A stretch of 64,000 nt of DNA from Bog-473 sp963809715. Its GTDB lineage: Bacteria; Actinomycetota; Acidimicrobiia; Acidimicrobiales; RAAP-2. Positions 15,998-25,259 of this stretch are shown here, piece after piece (position 1 is the stretch's first letter; the number at the start of each line of letters is the position of its first letter). Location of the stretch: NCBI GenBank assembly GCA_963809715.1, contig CAWEKO010000006.1:372001-436000 (forward strand), given 5' to 3'. The notes below the pieces were generated by a model. The model did no database searches and was not told the origin of the DNA. It worked only from the letters and a program-made list of their open reading frames with translations. A program made the position numbers and the translations under genes.

Positions 15998-17739
15998 CCG
16001 TCATCATCCGCGGCGGGACCGTCGTGGACGGCACCGGCGCCGAACCGGTGCGGGCCGACGTGGTCGTGGTCGGCGACCGGGTCATTGCCGTCGGGCCCGA
16101 CGTCGGCGACGCGGGAGCCGACACCGTCATCGACGCCACCGACCAGCTGGTCACGCCCGGCTTCGTCGACCTGCACACCCACTACGACGCCCAGCTCTTC
16201 TGGGACCCGAACGCCAGCCCCTCACCGCTGCACGGCGTCACCACGGTTCTCGGCGGGAACTGCGGCTTCTCACTGGCCCCGCTCGCCCCCGAGCACGCCG
16301 ACTACATCTCTCGGATGATGGCCCGGGTCGAGGGCATGCCTCTGGCGGCGTTGCGAGCCGGCCTGCCCTGGGACTGGAGTTCGTTCGGGGAGTGGTTGGG
16401 CCACCTCGACGGCCGCATCGCCGTCAACGCGGGGTTCCTGGTCGGACACTCGACCCTGCGCCGTCTGGTCATGGGGGATCGGGCCGTTGGGGGCCAGGCC
16501 ACGCCCGGCGACCTCGATGCCATGGAAGCCGCCCTTCATGCCGCCCTCGAGGAGGGTGCATTGGGCTTCTCCACCTCCCAGGTGCACACGCACAACGACG
16601 GCGACGGCCAACCGGTGCCGTCGAGGGCCGCCACCCGAGCGGAGATGGAGCGCCTGGCCTCCGCCGTGCGCCCCCACGAGGGCACGACGGTCGAATTGAT
16701 CGTGGCGGGCTGTTTGAACGGCTTCTCCGACGAGGAGATCGACTTCCTCACCCAGATGTCGCTGCTGGCCGACCGGCCCGTGAACTGGAACGTCCTGGGT
16801 GTCTCGGCCATGAACCCCGACGGTGCCGCGAGTCAGCTGGCCGCGGGGACGGCCGCCGCAGAGCGGGGAGCGACCGTGGTCGCCTTGACGCTGCCCCACA
16901 CCATGCAGATCCGCCTGAGTTTCGAGCACGGCGCCATCCTGGACGGCTTGCCGGGCTGGCGCGAGGTGTTCGCCCTCCCGATCGAGGAGCGCATGGCTGC
17001 GCTGTCCGATCCCGAGACCCGTCGGCGACTCGACGCCGGGTCCCAGTCCGACGAGGCGGGCATTCTGCGCCACCTGGCGGTGTGGGATCGATTGATCTTT
17101 GACGAGACGTTCGCGCCCGAGAACGCTGGGCTCGAAGGCCGCTCGGTCGGCGACGTGGCCCGCGGACGCAATGTCGAACCGTTCGACGCCTTACTCGACG
17201 TGGTCGTGGCCGACCGCCTGCGGACCGGGCTGCGGCCCCCCATCGGCGAGACCGAAGACGACTGGGCCCTACGGGCCCGCACCTGGCAGGACCCGCGGGC
17301 GATCGTGGGGGGCTCGGATGCCGGGGCCCACCTCGACACCATGTGCGGGGCCATCTATTCGACCTCCATGTTGGGCGACGGGGTGCGGGCGAGGGGGCTG
17401 CTCACCTGGGAGCAGGCGGTGCGTCAGCTCACCGACATCCCGGCCCGTCTCTACGGCCTGCGCGATCGGGGTCGGCTCGTTCCGGGCGCCTTCGCTGACA
17501 TCGTCGTCTTCGATCCGACCACTATCGGGCACGAAGCCGTGCGCACTCGCGACGATCTCCCGGGCGGGGCAAGTCGGCTCTACGCGGAGGCGGTCGGGGT
17601 GAACCACGTCCTGGTCAATGGGGCCGAGATCGTCCGCCGCGGCACGTTCACCGGCACCGTGCCAGGCCGGGTGCTGCGCTCGGGCGCCGACACCGACACC
17701 GTCCACGCCGGAGCAGACTGGGCCGGCGCCGCGCTCTGA
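15994..17739 (+). CDS. D-aminoacylase-like amidohydrolase (amidohydrolase family 3), second paralogue
   Basis: A 581-residue member of the same family as the gene at 6435 but more distant from it. It opens MTVIIRGGTVVDGTGAEPV, has LHTHYDAQLFWDPN (metal ligands) near residue 60, GGNCGFSLAP (zinc-bridging cysteine) near 90, and GGSDAGAHLDTMCG near 440. It starts inside the stop of the aldehyde dehydrogenase gene (ATGA), so translation is coupled. Together the pair could deacylate or open an amide and then oxidise an aldehyde product; this is inference from adjacency. The 3' end abuts a decayed peptidase S51 fragment. Confidence 0.85.
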   Translation: MTVIIRGGTVVDGTGAEPVRADVVVVGDRVIAVGPDVGDAGADTVIDATDQLVTPGFVDLHTHYDAQLFWDPNASPSPLHGVTTVLGGNCGFSLAPLAPEHADYISRMMARVEGMPLAALRAGLPWDWSSFGEWLGHLDGRIAVNAGFLVGHSTLRRLVMGDRAVGGQATPGDLDAMEAALHAALEEGALGFSTSQVHTHNDGDGQPVPSRAATRAEMERLASAVRPHEGTTVELIVAGCLNGFSDEEIDFLTQMSLLADRPVNWNVLGVSAMNPDGAASQLAAGTAAAERGATVVALTLPHTMQIRLSFEHGAILDGLPGWREVFALPIEERMAALSDPETRRRLDAGSQSDEAGILRHLAVWDRLIFDETFAPENAGLEGRSVGDVARGRNVEPFDALLDVVVADRLRTGLRPPIGETEDDWALRARTWQDPRAIVGGSDAGAHLDTMCGAIYSTSMLGDGVRARGLLTWEQAVRQLTDIPARLYGLRDRGRLVPGAFADIVVFDPTTIGHEAVRTRDDLPGGASRLYAEAVGVNHVLVNGAEIVRRGTFTGTVPGRVLRSGADTDTVHAGADWAGAAL

Positions 17740-17743
17740 CAGG

Positions 17744-17899
17744 TCAGAGCAGCCGTGTCTCGAGCGCGACCTCGCGTGGAGTGGCACCGTCCTGGGTCAG
17801 TAAGTTCGCCACCTTGACCGCGACCTCGGTGACGGCATCCTGGAGTTCTGCGGCCAAGACGAGTCCCTTCCATTCTCGGTGGCGCAACCGTTGGGCAGT
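17744..17899 (-). pseudogene. Peptidase S51 gene fragment (3' end), decayed copy of 25260-25988
   Basis: The first 33 bases match 25260-25292 exactly, starting at the stop codon, and similarity continues with substitutions and small indels to about 17899 (25419 in the intact gene). One frame still reads ATENG as in the intact protein, but frameshifts ruin the rest. Only the last about 50 codons are represented. It is in the same orientation as the intact copy 7.5 kb away. Confidence 0.85.
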
Positions 17900-17993
17900 G
17901 CCGACGGCCCGGCGACGTCCACGCGCCGTGGTTCTACGTTCAATTCATGGACTTGGGTTTGCAACCCTCGACGTTCACTGCTCCACTTGAAAA

Positions 17994-20900
17994 TTAGACG
18001 TGAACGACCGGTGGAGTGGAGGGCAGAAGAGGCGAGGTAACGGTCCACGGATCCGGAGTGGCTGTCGGCAAATGGTGTGCCGGGTCGGCGAGCACGACGG
18101 CGACACCTGAAGCCGTACCGCCGTCGAGCGGCTGCAGCACCTTTCCGGGGACCGCCGCGCACGAGATCGTGAAGTTGGTGGGGTTGGCAACGGTGATGGC
18201 GGAGGAATTGAATCTCCAGCGTTGAAGATTCGGATCTTGCGAACCCAACAAGTGGGGCGCGTATTTCACATCCTGCTTGATACCCGGCGTTGCGCCGGGG
18301 TCGGTCAGGACACCCTGGGATGCATCCGCGGTCACGTAGAGTCCCGCGAGCGTCCGAATGGAGACGAAGCCGTCGCCTGCGTCTTCGAATCGGAAGCTCT
18401 GCGCGTCGGTTCCGTTCGGCATGTACTGCCAGAGGGGAGTCCCGATGCTCGAACTGGCGGATTGCACGTCGAGATTCATCTTCGAGGCGACGCACACCAG
18501 CGTGTACGGAATGAACGGGCGGAACTGTTCTGGCCGCAACTGGTCGTCCAAGATCTCGGATAGATCATGGGCTGCCTCGTACCTCGCACCCATGTACGGA
18601 GGGTTGTTGCTCATGAATCGTCGAGCGATCGTCTTCAAGATAGAGGTGTGGTCGAAGTGCAGGGTGTCCGAACCGAAGACACTGCCGCCCTCGACCCACG
18701 GCGAGACGACGAAGCACGGGACGCGCAGACCGGTGGTCGGGAGCATCTCGGGAGAGACCTTGACCGCCGGGACCGGCGGTACGTGGTCGTAGAACCCGCC
18801 GTGCTCGTCGTAGGTGATGACGAGCAGCGTCTGCTCCCACTTCGGACCGGAGACGAGCGCCTCGACCAGGGTGCGGATGAACGGCTGGCTGTTGCGGATG
18901 TCCGACGGAGGCTCGTCGCAGAAGCTGCCGGGCGGATAGTCCACGAAGTGTGGGTCGACGAAGGACACCGAAGGCAGGCTTCCGGATTCTGCCGACTCCA
19001 GAAAGCCGATCTTCGGATCGTCGTAGTCGACGACGTTGTCCGGGTCGAAGGTATGACGCTCGAAGAACCGCAGGAAGCTGTAGGAGTGCTCGAAGTACTT
19101 CCAGGAGACCTTCTGCTCGCTCAGGTGCTCGAAGATCGTGTCCGTGAGCACCGGGCGCATCGGACTCGAATTCTTGTACTCCCAGGCGCCCCAGGGATCG
19201 ATGTTCGGCCTCCCGGTGAGCGTATAGAAGCGGTTCGGGAACGTCGGCCCCGGATGCGAACAGAACCACCGATTGCAAATCGCGAAATCACGCGCCAGCG
19301 AGTCGTAGGTCGGAACGTTGTCAGCCCCGTGATAGCCCATCACCCGGTGAGCCGTCGCCGGGCCGCACTCGTCGGCCTGTGCCTGGACGAAGCCGTCCAT
19401 GTTCCCACCGTTCACCTGGACCGCGACGCGCTCGGAATCGTTCGGCGGACCGGGCGTAAAGATCGTGTCGCCCGGCCCGAAGCGAAATGATTGGACCTTC
19501 CGCCCGTCGTACATGTTGAACTCGCCCCCTTTGAGGCCGTCAACGTCGTCGCGGTTCATGCCGCCCTTTTCGAAGGGCAGGCTCAGATACCCCAGCATGT
19601 GGTCGAAGGACCGGTTTTCCTGCATCAGGACCACGATGTGTTCGATGTTCGCCAAACTGCCGGGCGGAAGTGTCTCCGGCCAATCGGGCGGAGCCTGATA
19701 GATGAAGGTCTTTTCCGGTGTGATGTAATCGAGGCTCAAGACGTCGTTGTCGACGTTGACCCCTACCAGCGTGCACGGGCTGGGGTAGGGCTGCAGCTCG
19801 GGGTTCCCGCTGGCGATGACGCTTCCCATCAGCCACGAGCTGGCCATTGCGTTGAGCGAATCCCGGGCCGTCACCTTCGTGATGGAGTCGGCACTGCTGA
19901 GGTGGTTGAAGATTCCTTCCCGGATCGCCTTCTGAATCGCCCCTCCGGGGTCGAGAGCCGAAGACGTCGTGAAGTTGACGTGGACCACCTGTCCGATGAG
20001 ATCCGTCTTGAATTGGTCCGGATCGTCGGTGACGCCGCTCAAGGGCTGTCCCAAGAAGGTCCCGCTGACGGTGAAGAGCGGACTATTGGATTGCTGTGTG
20101 TACGTGACGCCGTTGATGTCGTCCACCCAGCCCACGAGGTCGACGGCATTGGTCGGCTGATGGTAACGGAGGGTGAGCCGGATGCTGATCTCGAACTTGA
20201 TCACGTCGATGGAGATGGTCCCGGTGATCTCCGTCGGACCGTCGGTCTCGAACTGGAGATCCGCCGTGAACGGTGTCTGGCTGTCACCCGGGTTGAGGCT
20301 GAGAGCGAGGGACTCGCTGTTGATGTCGTTGAGATGGACGCCGATCCCGAACACGGTGGCGAACTGCCCCAGCTCGGACACGTTGTGGGCGTAGGTCGTA
20401 CCCATCTGGACACCGGGAGGAAGGGGTCCTGCGTCCGGGGCCGGTGGATCGTTGACGATGAACTGCAGATCCATGAACGACGGCGGCACCGCGTCCCCGA
20501 ATTGGGTCGCGCTGTCGAGCTTGAGCTTGATGATCGGATCCGGGCTCCCGAGCGCCTGCCGGCTGTTGAGCAATTCCTGGAGCTTCTGCCCGACGAAATC
20601 GAGCGAGATCGTCTTGTTGCGTGGAACCGGCTCGGAGCTCAGCGGCGGGTACGGGTAGAAGAGTGTGGGGAAGGCGCGTCCGTTGTACGCCCCCATGTGC
20701 TTGTGATGATCCTGATCGAGCACGACGCCGGACACCGTCCACGAATAGGGCTGGTCCTGGCCGAAGAAGAACGTCACGCGGTAGTCGAAGATCCACTGAT
20801 CCGTGTCCGCCACGATGTCGATGAAGACGATCGGCAAGACCATGTCCCGCAGGAAGATCTCGTTGGAGGCGAGCGGCAGATCGATGCGCTTGTAGGTATC

Positions 20901-22742
20901 GCCGGAATCGGAGAACGTCTGACCCGGCGCGACGTTGTTGGCGACCGAGATGTCCTGACTGGCCGTCGCGCTCAGACGGTTGACGATGTGGATGCCGAGC
21001 CCGGTGTCGGAGTTCTTGTCGTCGTCGTGCGTGTTGAACTCGATCGTCACGCCGGTCAGGAGCGAATCCGTGACCGGGATGGTCCGGGGCGGGATTGGCT
21101 GCACTTCGGTGCAGATGCCGTAGTAGTTGCGATTGTCCTGGTTGAGAACGATCCCGGTGAGTCCCTCGATGTTCGAGCTGAACGGCGGGAGTACCGTCCC
21201 GTCGTCGAGGGTGATGGTCAGCGTGTAGTCGAATTTCCACGTGTCGTCGCCGTTGGCGAGGATGTGGATGTTCACGGCGGGGAGGAGGAGCTCCTCCACC
21301 GGTATCGGCTTGGAGCGCAGCGAGATGTCGACCGTGTGGGTTGAGTCGTTCCCGAAGTTCTGTCCCTGGCTCGCGTTGACGGCGCAGCCGAGATAGGGGT
21401 TCTTGCCGAACCAGTCGGCGTCGTGGTCCTGGTAGGACTGGAGGTTCGCCACGTAGGTGGACGCTCCGGCGGAATCCGACGAGTCGTTGGCCCGGTTCTT
21501 GACGAAGACGTGGAGCACAGTATCGTCGTCCAGGTCGTCGTCGTGGGTATGGAAGTCGATGGTGATTGACTCGACGACCGGCCCACCGTGGTAGCCGAAG
21601 TCGGCCAGCACGAAGGCGGCGGGTTGAAAGGTCGCGTCCCCGTTGCTCAGCGCGGTCCAGACCCCGGCGTCGCCGAAGCCGATGATGTCCGCCCTGTGGT
21701 CGCCGTTCAGGTCCGCCAGGTAGCGGGGATGCAGCGGGACCCGCCATCCTTGGTTGTAACAGAATCCGTCGAGGACAAGCCGTGCACCGCCGTCTCCGGT
21801 GACCGAGACCCAGACGCCGTCGTCGCCGAAACCGACCAGATCGGCCACGCCGTCGCCGGTTACGTCGGCGGCGAAGCGGGGATGGTTCTCGATGCGCCAG
21901 CCGTCGTTGTAGCCCATGGCGGCGAGGATGAACGTGGCCGGGGCGAAGGTGCCGTCGCCGTTGCTGATCGCGGAGTACACCCCCGCGTCGCCGAACCCGA
22001 TGATGTCGGCGCGGCCATCGCCATTGAGGTCACCCATGATCCGGAGGTGCTTGGTGCCGTCCCAGCCGTGAGCCGGGTCGAAATCGGCGAGCACGAGTTT
22101 GGGCGGCTGGAACGAGCCGTCTCCATTGCTGAGGGCGACCCAGACGCCGTCGTTCCCGAACCCGACGAGGTCTGCTTTGCCGTCACCAGTGACGTCCACG
22201 ACAAAGCGCGGGTTCTGATCGACACGCCAGCCCTGGTCGTACCCCAGGTCTGCGATCACGAAGGCCGGCGCCTGAAATGTTCCGTCGCCATTGCCGAGAG
22301 CGACCCAGACTCCGTCGTTCCCGAATCCGACCAGGTCGGCCTTCCCGTCTCCGGTGATGTCGGCCACGAAACGCGGATGCTGGTCAACTCGCCAGCCCTG
22401 CTCGTAACCCAGGTCCGCGACGACGAATTTCATGGCCTGGAAAGTCCCGTCCCCGTTGTTCAGTGCCGTCCAGGCGCCGGCGTCGCCGAAGCCGATCATG
22501 TCGGCGCGACCGTCCCCGGTCAGATCCACGACGAAGCGAGGATGTCTTTCGACCAGCCAGCCCGTATGGAAGTTGAATCCGAAGAGGACCATGTTCGGCG
22601 GCTGAAACGTGCCATCACCGTCGTTGACCGAGGCCCAAACGCCATCAAGTCCGAAGCCGACGATGTCCACGCTGCCATCCCCGGTGAGGTCCGCTACGAA
22701 GCGAGGTTGCTCGGGACCCCAACTCTGACCACTCCAGCTCAT
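17994..22742 (-). CDS. FG-GAP propeller / phospholipase C-like phosphoesterase / lectin-like fusion
   Basis: A 1582-residue protein from the ATG at 22742, which has GGAAGG 8 bases upstream. Residues 1 to about 390 hold seven repeats of the type FVADLTGDG..D(I/L)VGFG..GVW, FG-GAP/VCBS units with calcium-loop-like DxTGDG motifs; seven suit one seven-bladed propeller. Residues about 395-830 hold two similar beta-rich segments, each opening ITIDFHTHDDD or IEFNTHDDD. Residues about 1030-1410 are a phosphoesterase/phospholipase C domain (NIEHIVVLMQENRSFDHMLG, DEHGGFYDHV, RVPCFVVSPWV), the family that hydrolyses phospholipids or phosphate monoesters. The last about 170 residues look ricin-B-like. 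No signal peptide is seen although the family normally acts outside the cell. It lies in a segment flanked by peptidase S51 repeats. Confidence 0.85.
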   Translation of the reverse strand: MSWSGQSWGPEQPRFVADLTGDGSVDIVGFGLDGVWASVNDGDGTFQPPNMVLFGFNFHTGWLVERHPRFVVDLTGDGRADMIGFGDAGAWTALNNGDGTFQAMKFVVADLGYEQGWRVDQHPRFVADITGDGKADLVGFGNDGVWVALGNGDGTFQAPAFVIADLGYDQGWRVDQNPRFVVDVTGDGKADLVGFGNDGVWVALSNGDGSFQPPKLVLADFDPAHGWDGTKHLRIMGDLNGDGRADIIGFGDAGVYSAISNGDGTFAPATFILAAMGYNDGWRIENHPRFAADVTGDGVADLVGFGDDGVWVSVTGDGGARLVLDGFCYNQGWRVPLHPRYLADLNGDHRADIIGFGDAGVWTALSNGDATFQPAAFVLADFGYHGGPVVESITIDFHTHDDDLDDDTVLHVFVKNRANDSSDSAGASTYVANLQSYQDHDADWFGKNPYLGCAVNASQGQNFGNDSTHTVDISLRSKPIPVEELLLPAVNIHILANGDDTWKFDYTLTITLDDGTVLPPFSSNIEGLTGIVLNQDNRNYYGICTEVQPIPPRTIPVTDSLLTGVTIEFNTHDDDKNSDTGLGIHIVNRLSATASQDISVANNVAPGQTFSDSGDTYKRIDLPLASNEIFLRDMVLPIVFIDIVADTDQWIFDYRVTFFFGQDQPYSWTVSGVVLDQDHHKHMGAYNGRAFPTLFYPYPPLSSEPVPRNKTISLDFVGQKLQELLNSRQALGSPDPIIKLKLDSATQFGDAVPPSFMDLQFIVNDPPAPDAGPLPPGVQMGTTYAHNVSELGQFATVFGIGVHLNDINSESLALSLNPGDSQTPFTADLQFETDGPTEITGTISIDVIKFEISIRLTLRYHQPTNAVDLVGWVDDINGVTYTQQSNSPLFTVSGTFLGQPLSGVTDDPDQFKTDLIGQVVHVNFTTSSALDPGGAIQKAIREGIFNHLSSADSITKVTARDSLNAMASSWLMGSVIASGNPELQPYPSPCTLVGVNVDNDVLSLDYITPEKTFIYQAPPDWPETLPPGSLANIEHIVVLMQENRSFDHMLGYLSLPFEKGGMNRDDVDGLKGGEFNMYDGRKVQSFRFGPGDTIFTPGPPNDSERVAVQVNGGNMDGFVQAQADECGPATAHRVMGYHGADNVPTYDSLARDFAICNRWFCSHPGPTFPNRFYTLTGRPNIDPWGAWEYKNSSPMRPVLTDTIFEHLSEQKVSWKYFEHSYSFLRFFERHTFDPDNVVDYDDPKIGFLESAESGSLPSVSFVDPHFVDYPPGSFCDEPPSDIRNSQPFIRTLVEALVSGPKWEQTLLVITYDEHGGFYDHVPPVPAVKVSPEMLPTTGLRVPCFVVSPWVEGGSVFGSDTLHFDHTSILKTIARRFMSNNPPYMGARYEAAHDLSEILDDQLRPEQFRPFIPYTLVCVASKMNLDVQSASSSIGTPLWQYMPNGTDAQSFRFEDAGDGFVSIRTLAGLYVTADASQGVLTDPGATPGIKQDVKYAPHLLGSQDPNLQRWRFNSSAITVANPTNFTISCAAVPGKVLQPLDGGTASGVAVVLADPAHHLPTATPDPWTVTSPLLPSTPPVVHV

Positions 22743-23771
22743 ATCTGCGTCCTTCCTGAGTGGAAGCTGTGTACCTGCCGTTGCCCACCGACCCACCTGA
22801 AGGGTACCCATCTCTGAGAACCGTTTCGAGTGGGGGCGACGTGCGACTTCTCGTGCACCGTTGACCGTGCGGATCGTGTTGTAGATCGGCGAATTAGGTC
22901 GATCTCGCGAGTCGGCGCCGTCACGGTGACGATCGTTCGGGTCGGGGTGCTAGGCCGTGTCGTTGCGCAGAGGCGCGATGTTCACGCCACGAGACTCGGC
23001 GCGGCACTCGTCGGTTGCTTTCGCCCGTAGCAGGTGCGAGCGCGAAACCGGTTCGCGTCCAGGGTATGGCGAAAAGAAGAGCGGACTCGTGAAATGTATG
23101 TACGACGGTCAAAGTGACGCCAACACCTGTTCTTCGAGTGTTGCGACACCTTCAAGACGGTCGGATGGGGTTCTTGTTGGTGGCGATCCGCAGGAGACCT
23201 TGACAGTGACCTGGGCCAGCGGCCGGACGACCATCTTCACCAATTGCAAGTGCGCGAAGCCATCGGACCCTGCCTGCGAAATGGAGCCAGTTGTCACGAC
23301 TTGTATGACATGTCGGACCACTACGAGAACAGGTAGGACGACCCGATTGGCATCTCTGACATCGGGTGGTACACGTCGCCGCGCGGTGTGTTCATCGATG
23401 ACGACAATTTCGAGATGTGAGCGGGTCGGACAGGGGCTCCTGCCGCCCGGCGCTTCGACACCGGCTTGCCTCTCACAAGAGGGGGCGGGCGCGCCCCTTG
23501 ATCCGGTAGCCCAGAGTCGTCGAGGTCGCGGCTCGGCAATTGACGTCAGCCGTCACCGAGGCCACCAGGTTATGGACGCCAGCGCCCCCAGTGCCTATCC
23601 GTCATGGTGCAGGTCAGCTCGTTCTTGGCCACCTGAGGGTGGTGCTGGCTGTTTCCTGCCCGTCACTGGACAGCGACACCATCCCCTGGTCTGCTGTGGC
23701 CGACGCTGTCAGTGTGTTGATTGATCCCACTGCCTACCGCCTTGTGGGGCTGGCCGCGAGGCAACGGTCGG
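22743..23771. other. Gene-poor kilobase with coding debris
   Basis: No intact gene is supported over about 1 kb. Pieces look like broken coding sequence (see the pseudogene at 23118). A frame running 23540-23788 on the plus strand reads SVLIDPTAYRLVGLAARQ near its end, but it starts at TTG, overlaps the next gene tail-to-tail and matches no family known to me. A frame at about 23170-23260 reads ETLTVTWASGRTTIFTN, reminiscent of ASPIC/UnbV tails found after FG-GAP propellers. Confidence 0.4.
23118..23420 (+). pseudogene. Degraded gene of unknown family
   Basis: One frame reads through HLHQLQVREAIGPCLRNGA and LYDMSDHYENR, meets TAG at 23334-23336, then continues in the same frame as DDPIGISDIGWYTSPRGVF to a TGA at 23418. 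The composition on both sides of the TAG looks like real protein, so this is best read as a gene with a nonsense mutation and a lost start. The family is not recognised. Confidence 0.4.
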
Positions 23772-24992
23772 TCAACCCTGCGCGATGACGATGGTCGGCG
23801 TCTCGGTGCCCGTCTTGGGCGGCTTGCTCGAGTCGGTCGCCGTGATGGTCGGGGTGTAGGTCCCGGCGGCCGAAGGGGTGCCCGAGATGGTGCCCGACGA
23901 CTTGATGGTGAGGCCCGGAGGGAGTCCCGTGGCAGTCACCGTGTAGGGCGAAGTCCCTCCGCTGACAGCGATCGACTTGTCGAGGTACGCGGTGCCGACC
24001 GTGCCGCCGGCGGGGCTGCCCGAGACCACCGGGATGGACCCGTAGGCAAAGGCGAAGGTGGCCGAGCCCGACCAGCCGGGAGCCGTGATGCCGTTTCCGA
24101 ATTCTTGGTCCTCTCCATTGTCCTGGGCGTTGACTGTCTCAGATCGCTGGCCGACGGCATACGCGTCGGGCGAGGCAGTGTCCTTCCCATCGGGATCGTG
24201 GAAGAGGGCGATGACCGAGTTCTGGTCGTGGTCGAGGTCCGGACACTTGACCGGTCCGCCTGCCGCCGACGACGCGAAGAGGTCGAAGTAGAGGTGATAG
24301 GCGCCGGCTGCATCCACCTGGATCCGGGCAGTCACGCCGATCGCGTCGGTTCCAAAGCTGAACGGCTCGAGCGTGGGCGAGCTGTTGTCAGGGGGATAGC
24401 ACGCCTGGAGGCCCGTGCCCGATACCGAGGTGGCCTCGTAACAGGCGGCATCGAGGCCATCCGTAGGTTCGGTTCGGCAGGAGGGCGCCGCGTACTTCAA
24501 CGTGAAGGAACCGGTTGTGCTTGTTTCGGCTGGCGGGAGTGCTGCGTCGTCGTCGAAGAAGGTGAAATTGTCGGTGAAGGTTCCCGTGATCTGGGTCGGG
24601 AACTTCCCCGGCGCCGTCACGTAGGTGAAGCGGTCACCGTTACTGAGAGATGAGGTGTGGCCATTGGCGAGGGTGACGGTCACGTCGACAGGACCGGCGC
24701 CCAGCGACGGGTCGATGACCGTGAGCTTGGTGGACGAGTCAGCGACGATGGCGGCGTGTGCGTGGGTACCGAAGGCTACTGAACTCGCACGGCCCAGATT
24801 GGTCCCGGTGATGGTCACCACGGTGTTGCCTGACGTCGTGCCTTTGGAAGGAGTGACCTTTGTGATCGTGGGAGTCTTTCCACTTGCCGCGGAGGCAGGA
24901 GGCGACTCGATCACAGCACTCACCCCTCCGATGAGGAGCGTGCACGCGCCAAGCGCGATGAGGGCCTGTCGAAAAGGCATCGTCATCATCAT
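23772..24992 (-). CDS. Secreted IPT/TIG- and putative-Ig-domain protein
   Basis: A 406-residue exported protein. The start is the first of three consecutive ATGs (24992), with GGAG 8 bases upstream. A signal peptide (FRQALIALGACTLLIGGVSAV) ends near ASAASG. An IPT/TIG domain follows (TITKVTPSKGTTSGNTVVTITG), then a central region of about 190 residues with several cysteines and no recognised domain, and a C-terminal putative-Ig repeat (GTVGTAYLDKSIAVSGGTSP, with LPPGLTIKSSGTISGTPSAAGTYTPTI). Such proteins are cell-surface or extracellular; the ligand is unknown. It stands alone between debris and the peptidase S51 gene. Confidence 0.78.
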   Translation of the reverse strand: MMMTMPFRQALIALGACTLLIGGVSAVIESPPASAASGKTPTITKVTPSKGTTSGNTVVTITGTNLGRASSVAFGTHAHAAIVADSSTKLTVIDPSLGAGPVDVTVTLANGHTSSLSNGDRFTYVTAPGKFPTQITGTFTDNFTFFDDDAALPPAETSTTGSFTLKYAAPSCRTEPTDGLDAACYEATSVSGTGLQACYPPDNSSPTLEPFSFGTDAIGVTARIQVDAAGAYHLYFDLFASSAAGGPVKCPDLDHDQNSVIALFHDPDGKDTASPDAYAVGQRSETVNAQDNGEDQEFGNGITAPGWSGSATFAFAYGSIPVVSGSPAGGTVGTAYLDKSIAVSGGTSPYTVTATGLPPGLTIKSSGTISGTPSAAGTYTPTITATDSSKPPKTGTETPTIVIAQG

Positions 24993-25083
24993 CGGGATCA
25001 CTCCGTTGCGTAAGGGATTTGAGGAGCCCCAGACGGCGGAGCCCGCTAATAGGTGCGGTGACGCTGACATCTTGGCGACGGCC

Positions 25084-25101
25084 GGTCAAATCTGGGTCAA
25101 A
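25084..25101. promoter_or_regulatory. GGTCAAA direct repeat, 11-bp period
   Basis: GGTCAAA occurs at 25084-25090 and 25095-25101, about 90 bases upstream of the secreted TIG-protein start. One-turn spacing suggests a response-regulator site. No other support. Confidence 0.3.
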
Positions 25102-25259
25102 ACGCCTTTTTCTCTTTCAGCGCCAGTGCGAAAACATCGGATCCGTTGCGAATCGCCGCAGGTTCACCACGGATTGGATCGCGCCATGCGTCGGTTCATC
25201 GTCTGCCAACTGGAAGGCGTGCACGCCGGCGCGAACTGGGCCGCCCTCGCTCCCACGCG

